A DNA stretch of 64,000 nt from Sclerurus mexicanus (taxonomy: Eukaryota; Chordata; Aves; Passeriformes; Furnariidae), in the NCBI GenBank assembly GCA_013396755.1, contig VWZF01005252.1, positions 1-64,000 of the forward strand, written 5' to 3'. How positions within the stretch are numbered: position 1 is the stretch's first letter; every line of letters begins with the position of its first letter. Of this stretch, positions 1 to 9,900 are shown piece by piece. The notes under the pieces were generated by a model that ran no database searches, was not told the DNA's origin, and saw nothing but the letters and a program-made list of their open reading frames with translations. Position numbers and translations under genes: made by a program.

Positions 1-1019
1 CCTCCTTTGAACTAAGACACAAACCCATGAGGTTTTATTTCTGCATATGAAATCAGAATAATTTGGGACAGTTTTTCTTGTGAGAAATGAGTCAGTAAAG
101 CCACTTTTCCTTTCAGTGATGAGTTTTCAGTTTAGATGAGTCCAAACAGTCATTCTGGTATTACAACAGTTGTACTTTAATAAAATCAAGTGCCACTTCT
201 CAAGCTGATTATTCTACCTGCCTTTAGGACATAGCACCTTTGGTGTGTTAGTTTTAATGTTACACGCCTCACTAGGTTTGTGCCACCACATGGTAGTTAT
301 GACTGGGGGTCTTAAGAGCTCTGCTGTGCTGTTGGATTCAAATTAAATGCATTGAAAGAATCCTTTTTTTTCCAAAAAGAGAAAAGTCCTGATTTCAATG
401 AATTGGGAACATGAATTGCCCACAGCTGGTGATGCAACAGTTTTCATTCTCATTTGAAAGATGAGTCTAACTTCATATCTATAAATTAATGTTCATGCTG
501 TAAATGAAATGGCTTAATGGAAAACTTCCTGATTTTCTGTGTGGTTTTGTTTGCTTGTTGTGTCGTGCCATCCAGATTTTCAGGAGAAAGCACCTTGTGC
601 ATTCTTCTTTCTGTCCTTTTGGAGAAGACAGAAATCTCACTTCTTCTGTTGCCAGCTTTTGAAATCACCTCTTCAGTACAAGTTCTCTCCAAAATATTAC
701 CAGATCAAAGCAGGGAGAGTACTGATAGGGCAAATAGATTTTTTTTCCATGAGTAGCCTGAGCTGATGCCTTGTAAAGCTCAGTATCATGAGAACCAGAA
801 TTCTCTGCCCATTTTGAGGGCAGCCTCTCCTTGCTAAGCAGCCAATATTAAGATGCACAGTTAGGCTTAGCAAACTGCTGTAAATATCATCAGATGAGAG
901 AATTTAATGTTCCCTCAGATGCAGTGTTGCTGCTGGATTTATGGTGCGTTCAATCCCCTCACTTACCTGTAACGTAGGCACAGGTATCTGCTCTCTCAGT
1001 TTTGTTGTCCCTGGAAAGA
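1..1019. other. AT-rich non-coding flank
   Basis: I see no supported gene here. The short frames around 490-770 overlap one another on both strands and have no recognisable motif, so I treat them as chance. The last part, from about 985, may already belong to the 5' edge of the CR1 element that follows, but similarity only becomes convincing from about 1020. Confidence 0.5.
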
Positions 1020-1101
1020 ACTGTGTAACAGAAGGGTTAGACTGTATGGAGCCCACAGCTGGCAGTGGCACAGTTGGGAGCCTCTGAGTGAGAATCAAGG
1101 G

Positions 1102-1290
1102 GTGAATGTAATTGTGGGAGTCTACTCTGGACCTCCCAGCCAGGAGGGTGACACTGATGAGTTATTCTTTGAGGAACTAAGGGATACTTGCAAGTCAACT
1201 GCCCTTGTCCTTATGGGGCACTTCAACTTGCCAGAAATTAACTGGGAGCATCACACCAGGGGCCAAAAGATTCCTAAAAAACCTGGGTGA
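1102..1290 (+). pseudogene. CR1 endonuclease remnant
   Basis: The frame contains the strand VYSGPP, which corresponds to the CR1 'VYYRPP' motif, and LMGHFNLPEINWE, which corresponds to the LMGDFNLPDINW active-site strand of the apurinic-like endonuclease. The catalytic Asp of the GDFN motif is His here. The frame closes at 1290 and the homology continues in another frame near 1205-1486. This is a degenerate fragment of the parent LINE, not a host gene. Confidence 0.8.
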
Positions 1291-2210
1291 CAACTTCATG
1301 GAGCAGATCCTAAGGGACCTGACTCTGATCAATGCCCTCCTTGATCTGCTGCTTGTCCACAGAGAGAGTCTCATGAGCAAGGTGGAGATTGGTGCCCTCT
1401 TGGCCAGAAGGACCACGAAGGGATCAAGTTTAAAATCTCTGCTGAGAGGAGGAAAAGTGCCATCAAAACCTCAACTCTGGCCATGAGGAGAGCAGACTTC
1501 AGGCTGCTCAGGGAACGAGCGAATAAGGCTCTCTGAGAAAAAGTTTTTGCAGGTGCTGGGTTCCATCAGTGCTGGTCACTTTGCAAACATCACCTCCTAA
1601 GGGCCCAGGAGCAGCAACTCCCAAATGCTGGAAGTCAAGCAGGCGAGGCAGAGGGCTGGCTGGGCTGAGCAGGGATCTTCTCTTGGAAATAGGGCAAAAA
1701 AAGGAAGGTGTGTGCCCAGTGGAAACAAGGTCAAGTGATATGGGAAGAATTCAGAGATGCTGCTTGTCACTGGAGGGAGAAAATTCGTGTGGCCAAAGCT
1801 CAGCTGGAGTTGAAGCTGCCAGAAATGTGGGGAACAATAAAAAAACAGTTTTTTCAAACATGGCAAAAGGCAGTCTAGAAATACCACTGGCCCATTCCAG
1901 GATGAGGATGGTCACCTTCCACACAGGGACAGAGTCAAGACAGAGGGGTTTAACACTTTCTTTGCCTTTGTCTTCAACAGGGATGACGGACCAAGAGGGT
2001 CTCAGTGCCCTGAACTGGAGGACCAGGACTGCAAGAAAGATCAAGTCCCAGTTGACCCTGAACTTGTGTGGGATCTGCTGCTCCAGCTGAACCCCTACAA
2101 ATCTCTGGGGCCTGATGGGATTCACCTGAGAACCCTCAAGGAGCTTCTGATGTCATCACAGAACCCCTCTCAATGATTCTTGAGTAGTCTTGGGAATCCA
2201 GGGAGTTCCT

Positions 2211-2926
2211 AGCTGACTGGAAGCTGGTAAATGTTATCCCAATATTCAAGAAGGGCAAGAAGCTGAACCCTGGAATTTACAGGCCTGTCGATCTCACTTC
2301 AGTGCCTGGTAAAGTTAAGGAGAAGCTTATTCTGGTATTGAAAAACACTCAAAAGACAATGCTGTCATTGGTCACAGCCACCACAGCTTCAGGAGAGGAA
2401 AGTCCTGCTTATCCAACCTGATTTCCTTCTACTACAGGGTAACCCACCTGGCTGACCAGTGGAAGCCAGCTGATGTGACCTTTTTGGATTTTAGTAAAGC
2501 TTTTGATGCTGTCTCTCCCAGGATCCTTCTGGACAAGCTGTCCAGCCCACAGCTGGATAAACACATCCTGTGGAGGGTGAGCAGTTGGCTCACAGGTCGG
2601 GCACAGAGGGTGACAGTGACTGAGGTGACATCAGACTGGTGACCTGTCACTTTGGGGTTCCACAGAGCTCCATCTCGGGCCCTGTGCTCTTCAGCATCTT
2701 CATCAGTGACTTGGACATAGCACTGGAAGGGACACTGAGCAAGTTTGCAGATGAACCAAAACTGGGAGGAGCAATTGGATCCCTCGAGGGCAGGGAGGCC
2801 CTGCAGAGAGACCTGGACAGGTCAGAGGGCTGGGAATCAACAACCGTAGGAAGTTCAACAAGGGGAAATGTTGAATTCTGTCCCTGGGATGGGGCAACCC
2901 CAGATGGAAGGACAGACTGGGAATGA
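2211..2926 (+). pseudogene. CR1 reverse-transcriptase remnant
   Basis: RT fingers and palm motifs are readable across two or more frames: VIPIFKKGKK, YRPV, then after a frame change SCLSNLISFYYRVTHLADQW, FLDFSKAFDAV (palm motif A), a TGA stop at 2639, GVPQSSISGPVLF (motif B) and KFADEPKLGG (motif C). Motif C normally reads FADD; here the second catalytic Asp is Glu, so even a repaired frame would lack an intact active site. The same TGA and the same FADE change occur in the copy at 47.5-48.1 kb. Confidence 0.85.
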
Positions 2927-3062
2927 GGGGCTGGAAATCAGTGCTGGGAAAGGGCCCTGTGGGTCCTGGTCAGTGGCCAGTTGGCCACGAGTCTGAAGTG
3001 CCCTGGAGCCAGGAGGGGCATTCCTGTCCTGGGAGGCACCAGGCCCAGCATGGCAGGAGACA

Positions 3063-4085
3063 GAATTGAAGTATTGAAATCTCATGCTATGAAAAAGATT
3101 TTTCAAGGACATAAAAAAGCATTTTGTGAATGATGTGGGTGCCCAAAACAATCATTTTACTACACGTACTGCACAGTGACAAATAGTGACAGTCATTGCA
3201 GTTGGCTCCTTAGTATGGCAGTGTGTGTGAGGACAGTTATACAGCCAGTCTGCAGGATTTCAGTGCATTAGCTGGGGTCTCTGCTGCTCATCCTTATCCA
3301 AACACATCCAACACATGTACATTGTTCACTGTGGGGTTTTGTTCTGATGTGTGCAGGGAGCAGTTTTTGCGTCTCCAGGCTCCTACACAGAAGATGTGGT
3401 AATGTGTGTATTTTCTTCTGCTTGTCTGTTTTTTTCTTGTTGTTTCAAGGGTTAAAAAATCCCCAACAAAACACCTTACCTGGAGTTTGAGGATTCTTCT
3501 GTAGAAAGCCCAGACCACAGCTTCTCCACATTGGTTCATCCCCTACATAAGTGCTGGAGGAGGGTGCTTGTAGTTACACCTACTCCTCCTCATGGTTTCA
3601 GCAGAGCTTTCACATCTTTATTACCTGCTCACACACACATACAAACACAGCCTCCTCTGACTTTCTTCTAGGCAATCCCTCAGTCACTGCAGTGTTTGTG
3701 CTGTGCATCAAGTAGGGGCTTCAGAAGAAAAATGGTATTGTAGTTCTTTCACAAACCGTGGAGAGTTCTGTCATCTAACTCACACCTGGGGATGCCTACT
3801 GCTGGTACCACAGTTTCATTCTGTCTATTCAGAATTCCTTCCAATATTATATATTTATCCTGTATTCAAGGATTTCATTGTTGGCTTCTGTCATATGCAT
3901 AAACAATCTCCTGATGTCACCGAGGTGCCCTCTGTGCAGGTATCAGGGTGTCCCATAAACCTGACATGTACAACTTTGTACACAACTTGCATGTCATTGA
4001 GTTCTGGCTAAAACCTGTTTTGAAAGAATAACCTTCTTTTTCAAACTGATCGGCTGATGACAAATTCCATGTTCTGTAGACTTTA
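3063..4085. other. Non-coding interval between CR1 and repeat gene
   Basis: No gene is supported. It holds one notable short sequence: 3132-3172 is the reverse complement, at 39 of 41 positions, of 4993-5033 in the 3' end of the next coding frame. A pyrimidine-rich stretch followed by AG ending at 4090 could be a splice acceptor for the next gene. Confidence 0.5.
3132..3172 (-). repeat. 41 bp inverted repeat, left arm
   Basis: The reverse complement of this stretch matches 4993-5033 at 39 of 41 positions. Sequence on either side of the two arms does not match, so the shared unit is sharply bounded. The left arm lies about 70 bp past the last CR1-like sequence. Confidence 0.8.
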
Positions 4086-4109
4086 GGCAGTGCTTCCTCT
4101 GGGGATAGA

Positions 4110-5096
4110 ATGGAAATACTCCGTCCACCAGAGAGTTCCGAGTGGGAAGATGAGGAAGACCAAGGGCTATCCCAAGAAGGAATCAACACATACCAAGAAG
4201 TGCCCCAAGGGGAAGGCCACAATGAGCAGGAACTGTCCCCTGGACAAGCTTTGGGCTACCAAGAAGTGTCTGACTGGGACCAACACAGCGAGGACGAGCT
4301 GTCCCATGGAGGAGTCAAGATCTACCAAGACGTATCCGACTGGGAAGAATACATGGAGGAAGAGCAGTCCCGAGCAGAAGGCAAGAACTACCAAGAAGTG
4401 TCCGACTGGGAAGAGAACGTTGAGCAGGAGTTGTCCCAAGGAGAAGGGAGCAGCAGCCAAGGAGTGTCTGACTGGTTTGAATACAGCGAGGGCGAGCTGT
4501 CCTATGGAGGAGTAAAGATCTACCAGGAAGTGTCCAACTGGGAAGAATACATGGAGGAGGAGCAGTGTCAAGGAGAAGTGAAGAGCTACTGGGCAGTGTC
4601 CGACTGGGAAGAAAACTCTGAGGAAGAACTGTCCCTAGTATGCAGGAGCTATGAAGAATCATCCAACTGGGAAGACTACAATGAGGAACAGCACTTCCAA
4701 GGGAAAGTCAACAGCTTTCAAACACGGCTCGACTGTGACTACTCCAACCACAAAGAGCTGTCCCAAGGACAGGGAAGTAGCTACTCAGAACTACTGTGCA
4801 CCTTGGAAGACTCCAGCCAGGAAGAGCAGTCCCAAGGACAAGTCAGTAGCTACCAAGAACTACTGTCCAACTGGGAATACTCCATCGAGGAACAGCAGTC
4901 CCAAGGAACAGTCAGTAGCCACTCCCAACTGACCGACCAGAAATACTCCAGCCAGGAAGAGCCATCCAGAGTCATATCCTCCCAAGCAGGATGCAGCACG
5001 TGTAGTAAAATGATTGTTTTGGGCACTCACATCTGCACCAAGGTCTGCTGTGCTTATTCTTTTATTTCATTTATTCACATTATTATTTCTCCCTAG
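4110..5096 (+). CDS. Acidic 22-residue tandem-repeat protein (unknown)
   Basis: A 328-residue open frame. Residues 50-291 are eleven copies of a 21-23 residue repeat whose core reads YQEVSDWEEYxEEELSQGExxS; residues 11-49 hold decayed copies. Units 1-3 (residues 50-115) and 4-6 (116-180) match pairwise 1-4, 2-5 and 3-6, so a 66-residue block was itself duplicated. The last 37 residues are different: Cys-rich, then hydrophobic (FISFIHIIISP). There is no signal peptide or known domain. The chosen ATG has A at -3 and G at +4, and lies 19 nt after a pyrimidine-rich candidate splice acceptor (AG ending at 4090), so an upstream non-coding exon is possible. An AATAAA at 5441 could end the transcript. 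The short spacer and single coding exon recall epidermal-differentiation-complex genes, but the composition and neighbours do not confirm this. Repeats kept in frame without stops argue for selection or recent birth. Function unknown. Confidence 0.6.
   Translation: MEILRPPESSEWEDEEDQGLSQEGINTYQEVPQGEGHNEQELSPGQALGYQEVSDWDQHSEDELSHGGVKIYQDVSDWEEYMEEEQSRAEGKNYQEVSDWEENVEQELSQGEGSSSQGVSDWFEYSEGELSYGGVKIYQEVSNWEEYMEEEQCQGEVKSYWAVSDWEENSEEELSLVCRSYEESSNWEDYNEEQHFQGKVNSFQTRLDCDYSNHKELSQGQGSSYSELLCTLEDSSQEEQSQGQVSSYQELLSNWEYSIEEQQSQGTVSSHSQLTDQKYSSQEEPSRVISSQAGCSTCSKMIVLGTHICTKVCCAYSFISFIHIIISP
4257..4649 (+). repeat. Two 66-residue higher-order repeat blocks
   Basis: 4257-4454 and 4455-4649 are consecutive blocks of three 22-residue units. 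Diagnostic endings are shared at the same place in each block: unit 1/4 end in GGVKI, unit 2/5 contain EEYMEEEQ, unit 3/6 contain SDWEEN. The second block is one codon shorter. Units after 4650 are more divergent and 22-23 residues long, so this part expanded later. Confidence 0.85.
4993..5033 (+). repeat. 41 bp inverted repeat, right arm
   Basis: Reverse complement of 3132-3172 with two mismatches. It encodes part of the aberrant C-terminal tail (about residues 295-308, including SKMIVLGTH) of the repeat protein, exactly where the 22-residue repeat stops. Confidence 0.8.
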
Positions 5097-5440
5097 CCTG
5101 CCTCCTCCCTGGCTAAGCTAGCATTCTGAGTGCACAAAAGACTTTTTTCCCTTAATGCAGACTTCCTTTTCAGTTAAAAAAGAAGCTATTCAAATCCTTT
5201 TTTTTTTCTTTTTGAAAATTAGAGGTGTTGCAGTCTCAGCATGGGAAAACTTGAGTTCTATCTCCTGCTCTCACAATGAGTGGGAGATATCTTAATACTC
5301 CTCCTGCTTTCCCCACGCTTAATGACTTCAACAATTGGGCTTCTCAGGAGAAATTTCCCTTATCTTTCTTTTCTCATGTTACAAGGAAGAAGTGAGGTGC
5401 ACCCTGGTCTCGTATCACCAGGGTGGTGGGTGTAAGTTTC

Positions 5441-5446
5441 AATAAA
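5441..5446 (+). promoter_or_regulatory. Candidate poly(A) signal of the repeat gene
   Basis: AATAAA, 345 nt past the stop codon, followed within about 15 nt by a run of eight or nine A. This could be the cleavage signal of the gene, or, if the A run is a fossil tail, a sign that the gene is a retrocopy. Confidence 0.35.
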
Positions 5447-5469
5447 CTTTCACAACAAAAAAAAGCTTG

Positions 5470-6044
5470 AAAAATGAAACAGATTTATTGCACCATATTT
5501 TGTAGTAGGAAATGGAGCTGGTAAGTAAATCAAAAGGAAATTTTATCACCCCAAGGAATAGGTAATTTTCAGTGCAGCTTCTCTCATTCCTTCCTTTCTC
5601 TTTAATTACTTGTAAGCCTATGACACCAGGCATTGCATGAAGGATGTGAAGATCACACAGTGTGTAGCTATGACTGTTTGTTTCATATCCTCACCTCTGG
5701 CATATCCCTACTTCAAAGTATTTGTATGTGTAAGTACCCCCAGCAGTGCCAATGCCCAGGAGCATAGATAAGGCCTAGAAATCCTTTCTCCTTCTGTTTA
5801 TTGTGTGGAAGGTCACTGCCGATGACACCGAAAGTCACAGCATTTGTCTCTCACACTGAAGCTGCAGTGGAAGCCCATAAAAGTTACTGTGAAAAATCAA
5901 AACATCGGGAGCCAGACTGCTGTGGCCTGACATCCAAGTGCTAGAATACACTCTGCTCTATGTGTTAGGGATGCTGTGATGCTATCATCTTATCTGGCAA
6001 TGGAACACACTTTGGAGTCCTTTGGAGCCAGGCAAGTTAATGCT
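5470..6044. other. Non-coding interval
   Basis: No gene, repeat family or RNA is recognisable here. Short frames on the minus strand (for example 5439-5633) lack motifs and are treated as chance. Confidence 0.4.
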
Positions 6045-6983
6045 TGTCTTAGTTCAAGGGGAGAACTAAGATATCTCTGTTGACCAAGAAAATAATCCCC
6101 CTCCCTTTAAATTTAGAAAACAGAACTTTAATTAGGAAAATATATATATGAAAAGGATAACAGTTTTCAACCACAATACATTTATATGTATATCCAGAAA
6201 GGACCAAACACCAACAGCTTGTAATAAAATCTTCTCCCTCCCCAAACGACAAGGCAAACAGTTAAAAGGTCTTTTGGCTACCCCAAAAAAAACGACTGCA
6301 ATTGTATCTAAGGACAGCAGGTGGTGATGTCGCGTCTCAGCCGCTGGCCTCTCTCTCCCAGGGGATGCAGTTATATTTATTGGACAGCAGGAGGCGATGT
6401 CACACCTCAGCCGGCTGGCCTGTCTCTCTCTCCGGGGATGGCAGGTCACCAGGTCAGCAACAGTGATGTTAATGATGAGAGCAGCAGAAGGAGATCTATC
6501 TCTGAAGTACAGGAACACAGGCCTGCTCTCTCTCCGCGGCAGCTCCTGCAATGTCCACAGATGAAAGCAGTCGAGTCAGGAATGAGATAGCAGAGTCTGG
6601 GTTATCCAGTGATGCAGGACACAGCTGTGCCTCTGCCTTGCACACCCCACCGATCCCTGCAGCTCCCGACCTGCTCAGGAAAGCGCAAAAGCCCTGGCCG
6701 CTTCCCTGCCCCTCCCTGAGCCGTTCTCTCTCCCCCTCCCGGCCTGGGGAGAGACGAGAAAAAAAGGCCCTAGCCAAGCAATTAACATCAGGATATGAAT
6801 ATTCATTTTACCCTTTGTTAGCCAGCTTTACAGACTAAGGCGTGGCCTCCAAGCTTTTAGGAAGGAATTCCAATGAGTATTGAAACTATAACAATACTTT
6901 AATGAAAAGATAAAATGTATATGATACTTGAAAGGGAAGGGGGGGATAGTCCGACTTATGGATTAAAAGCATAGTTATTCCCT
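6045..6983 (-). mobile_element. Solo LTR 'A' (ERVL-like family)
   Basis: The minus strand is homologous along its length to 44976-45949 (LTR B). The 3' end, at 6045, carries CTTAGTTC/GAACTAAG arms (6048-6070) and ends in CA. An ATAAATATAACTGCAT stretch (minus, near 6370-6385) aligns with the same sequence in LTR B and could be the TATA region; a TAATTAAAG near 6130 on the minus strand could supply the poly(A) signal. Relative to B it contains a 70 bp tandem duplication (6312-6381, second copy from 6382). The 5' limit is approximate because A and B are diverged there. No clear target-site duplication was found. There are no internal viral genes beside it, so it is a solo LTR. Confidence 0.75.
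6312..6449 (-). repeat. 70 bp tandem duplication inside LTR A
   Basis: GGACAGCAGG begins at 6312 and again at 6382, followed in both by GATGTC, CTCAGCCG and CTGGCCT at matching positions. LTR B has only one copy at the equivalent place (CTGCTGTCC near 45612), so the duplication arose in A's lineage or subfamily. Confidence 0.75.
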
Positions 6984-9900
6984 CCTTTCAAGTCATCTCT
7001 TATCTGCAATATAACACCTCTTTTAAAAGTGTAATGGTAAAAGAAAAGGAGAACAAGGGAAAACAAAGTTAAAAATAATCCAAATTATCATATAGATTCT
7101 GAGCTCCAGTGACTCCCCTTATGAGACAGATAACCCACATGGTTTGATTCTTCTATGTATTGCCAGGGGCCAAGCTCTGAAATCAGAAGCAGAGGTCTTT
7201 GATCTACGTGTACAGAGTAAGAGAAGATTGGTGTAGAAAACTGAACCCACTGTATCTGCATGGGTTTTCACTGGCTTTTGAAAGATGTTTAAGTCATTAT
7301 AAGAATGTTCACAACTCTCTGCTGGCTTAAGCCAAAGGTCTGTAGCCTGTTACCCTCTTTTCAACACTGGCAAATGGAGTGGAAAAATAGGGGAGCCATG
7401 TAGTGATGGTTCCTTAAAATCCTGCATTATCTCCTGAAAATCTGTGCTTCAGCCACTTCTGAACCAAATATTGTGTCGCTGTATTCAATAGACCTCAATG
7501 AGTTTTCCTTCCTTTAATTGGCAATTTTTGACAGCCACAACACCCTGTGGTGTAGAACTTTGGAGTTTCACTGTGCATTGTATAGAGAAGTTTTACTTGT
7601 GTTTTAATCCCGTGATTTAAAAATGTTGTGTAATGTCTTGTTCTTTGAAAAGAGAGTGAACACTTCTATTGGCAATTTGAAAATTGTTAGGACATAGCCT
7701 ATTGGTCAGCTTTTTTCTGAGTTGGAAAATTTTGTCTGTTCAGTTATACTTCATACAAAATCCATTCTGTGCCTTTGACTGGACTAGTTGCTTGCCCATT
7801 GCCCTTTCCAAATTCATGGTATGGTGTTGCAGACAGCTGCTTTGGAATTGCAAACAGCACTCAAGACAAAGGTGCACTGCATATTGATATGAGAAATCAC
7901 GATGTTTTCTCTGTTCTCCTTTGCTCCTTTCCTAATAACTTGCAGCACTCAATTCCCTTTTATGACCTTTACAGAGCACTGTGCTCAGGTTCTCATGGAG
8001 CAGCATATTCTAACTCCAGTATCTCAGTGGGCTCAAAACTTACCATTGCATGTATAAATTTGAGATTACATTTCTTCCTGTGCACAATATTGCATTTATC
8101 TATGATAAATTTCAACTGCTGCTCCTTCCCACACTCACTCAGTACTGCAGCATTATGGTGCCTGTGTTCCCCAGCTTTACCCCAGTAACTGATACCCCAG
8201 TGTTATCTGTAGGCTGTGTCACTCACTGTGCTACTCATCCATGTTTTCAAACCTCATCACGCACTAGGGTTGCGTTGCACAGGGTGTGGTGACCTTCCAC
8301 TCTGTACTTCCCAGTGCTCATCTTCTGAGAGTTCCTTAGCTAGGTGAAAACCTTTAGTTCCATGCAACGCTTACTCTATGAGCTTTGGGGTTCAAAATTG
8401 TCGTTGTGATGCTTTGTCATGGTGTGTGGTTATTTTTTGTTAAGGGAAAGTATTTTAGTTTCATTGCTTACCCCAGTACCATATAGTTTTCCCCTTTCAG
8501 CACTGCATTAAAGGTGCCTTAATCATCCCCTTTACTTTCCTGATCACCTGCTTCCAGGCACTGCTTTTGCCTTCTAGGAAGAAGTTTTGGAGGCTGGACC
8601 CTGTAACTTATTGCAACTTCTGGTCTAGATGCAAAACCCAGAAAGGTTCAGGTACAATATGGGGCCTAGCACCACGGGAGGAACCTCCCTCACACAGGGA
8701 TTTTGCAATAGTTGCTCATAACCCTGTCTGCTTTCCTCATATCTCTCTTGTCATTGAAGTCAGAAAGTACTGGTCCTCTCAAGAAGACACTAGATTTCAA
8801 AATTAAAAAATTAATATTAACAGAACATGAGCTGTCAAACCAGAGGCAGGTTCCCAAAGCAGACTGCATACCAAAAAGTTGGGCAGCATTGAACATGTGA
8901 TAACAGTTCTATTGTATGTCTGTGTGTTTGTGTTTTAGTATGCAGCAAAGGTTGATTCCAGTGTAGGAATTCCATTGAAATGTTCATCACTGGAATGGTC
9001 CCTGTGGGTTAGTGAGGACTGCATACAAAACTTTAACCCATGCAACAAAACAGTACTTTCTCCCATCACCAATGGCAACTGTGAGCAGAGCTGAAATTCA
9101 TGGTCCATGTGCCCTTGAAGGAACTCTGTATTAAAGAAGGCAATAGAGGAGCGGATCAGTGACCAGGGCTTTCTTTGCAGCAGGGTGTTCTGCAGGACTG
9201 GCACCATGTTCTCCTGATCTGTGGTGGAGGACTTGGCAGGTGTTTTCAACTGCACAGTTTACAACTCAGTGGAATTTGGAAGTTGTTATTGCTCACTGCT
9301 CTCCATTTTAGATGAAATTAAGGCAGTGATGGAAAAGTCACATTGCAATTAATCACATGAACTGTGAGGCTGCCCCAACAGAAATGGATGTTTTCAACCG
9401 TCCTTGCTGGAGCAGACTTGGGGGGATGTAACTGGGAAGTGGAAACACTTTCAGAAATCCCATAAATTGAGCATATGTGGTTTCACAGACAACGTAAGAA
9501 CAAGGGCACAGGAACGTGCCCACGTGTACTTGTGCTCCAGGAGCAGAGGTGGTGCTGGAGCAGCAGGCAAGTTACCAGGCCCAGACTCTGGGTCTGAATG
9601 GAAGTGGATTGGACACTGCACTGGCTGCAGAGCCCGGAGTCCAGCAAAACAAAGGGCTGTTGTATTTTGGCTTTCCCCAAGTCCCTAAACTAATGTGCAC
9701 AACAGTGATGGAAGCAGCATCACATTCAGGCAGTGACTGTAAAGCAGCAGGTGATTACTGTTGTACAGAAAAAGAACACTTCATTCCAGGATCACTTCTT
9801 CTGTTGGAGATGGATGTATCTATATGTGAGCTTTTATTGTTCCATGAGACTATGGGGGAATCAACTCACTGGCTTCTCTAAAGACAGGTTTTTCTGAGCA

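Larger units (their letters stand above)
1020..3062 (+). mobile_element. CR1 LINE copy 1, decayed, ORF2 region
   Basis: This is a plus-strand CR1 non-LTR retrotransposon, the dominant LINE of birds. Translated pieces in several frames match the expected CR1 ORF2 order: an endonuclease motif (LMGHFNLPEINWE, near 1212-1250), the pre-RT linker (VIPIFKKGKKLN, near 2235-2270), and reverse transcriptase (FLDFSKAFDAVSPRILLDKL, near 2482-2541; then GVPQSSISGPVLF and KFADEPKLGG). Frameshifts and an in-frame TGA at 2639-2641 show it is dead. The last recognisable CR1-like sequence is around 2880-3062; the terminal short-repeat tail typical of CR1 is not seen, so the 3' end is lost or belongs to an atypical subfamily. 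Part of it, 2291-2857, is almost identical to a second copy at 47542-48108. Confidence 0.9.

Noticed and set aside
4090..4571. Alternative plus and minus frames over the repeat gene
   Set aside because: They are shadows of the 66 bp in-frame repeat; the chosen frame is twice as long, has a better start context and regular repeat conservation at the protein level.
6132..6590. Open frames on both strands inside LTR A
   Set aside because: They lie within a non-coding LTR and are partly caused by the 70 bp duplication.
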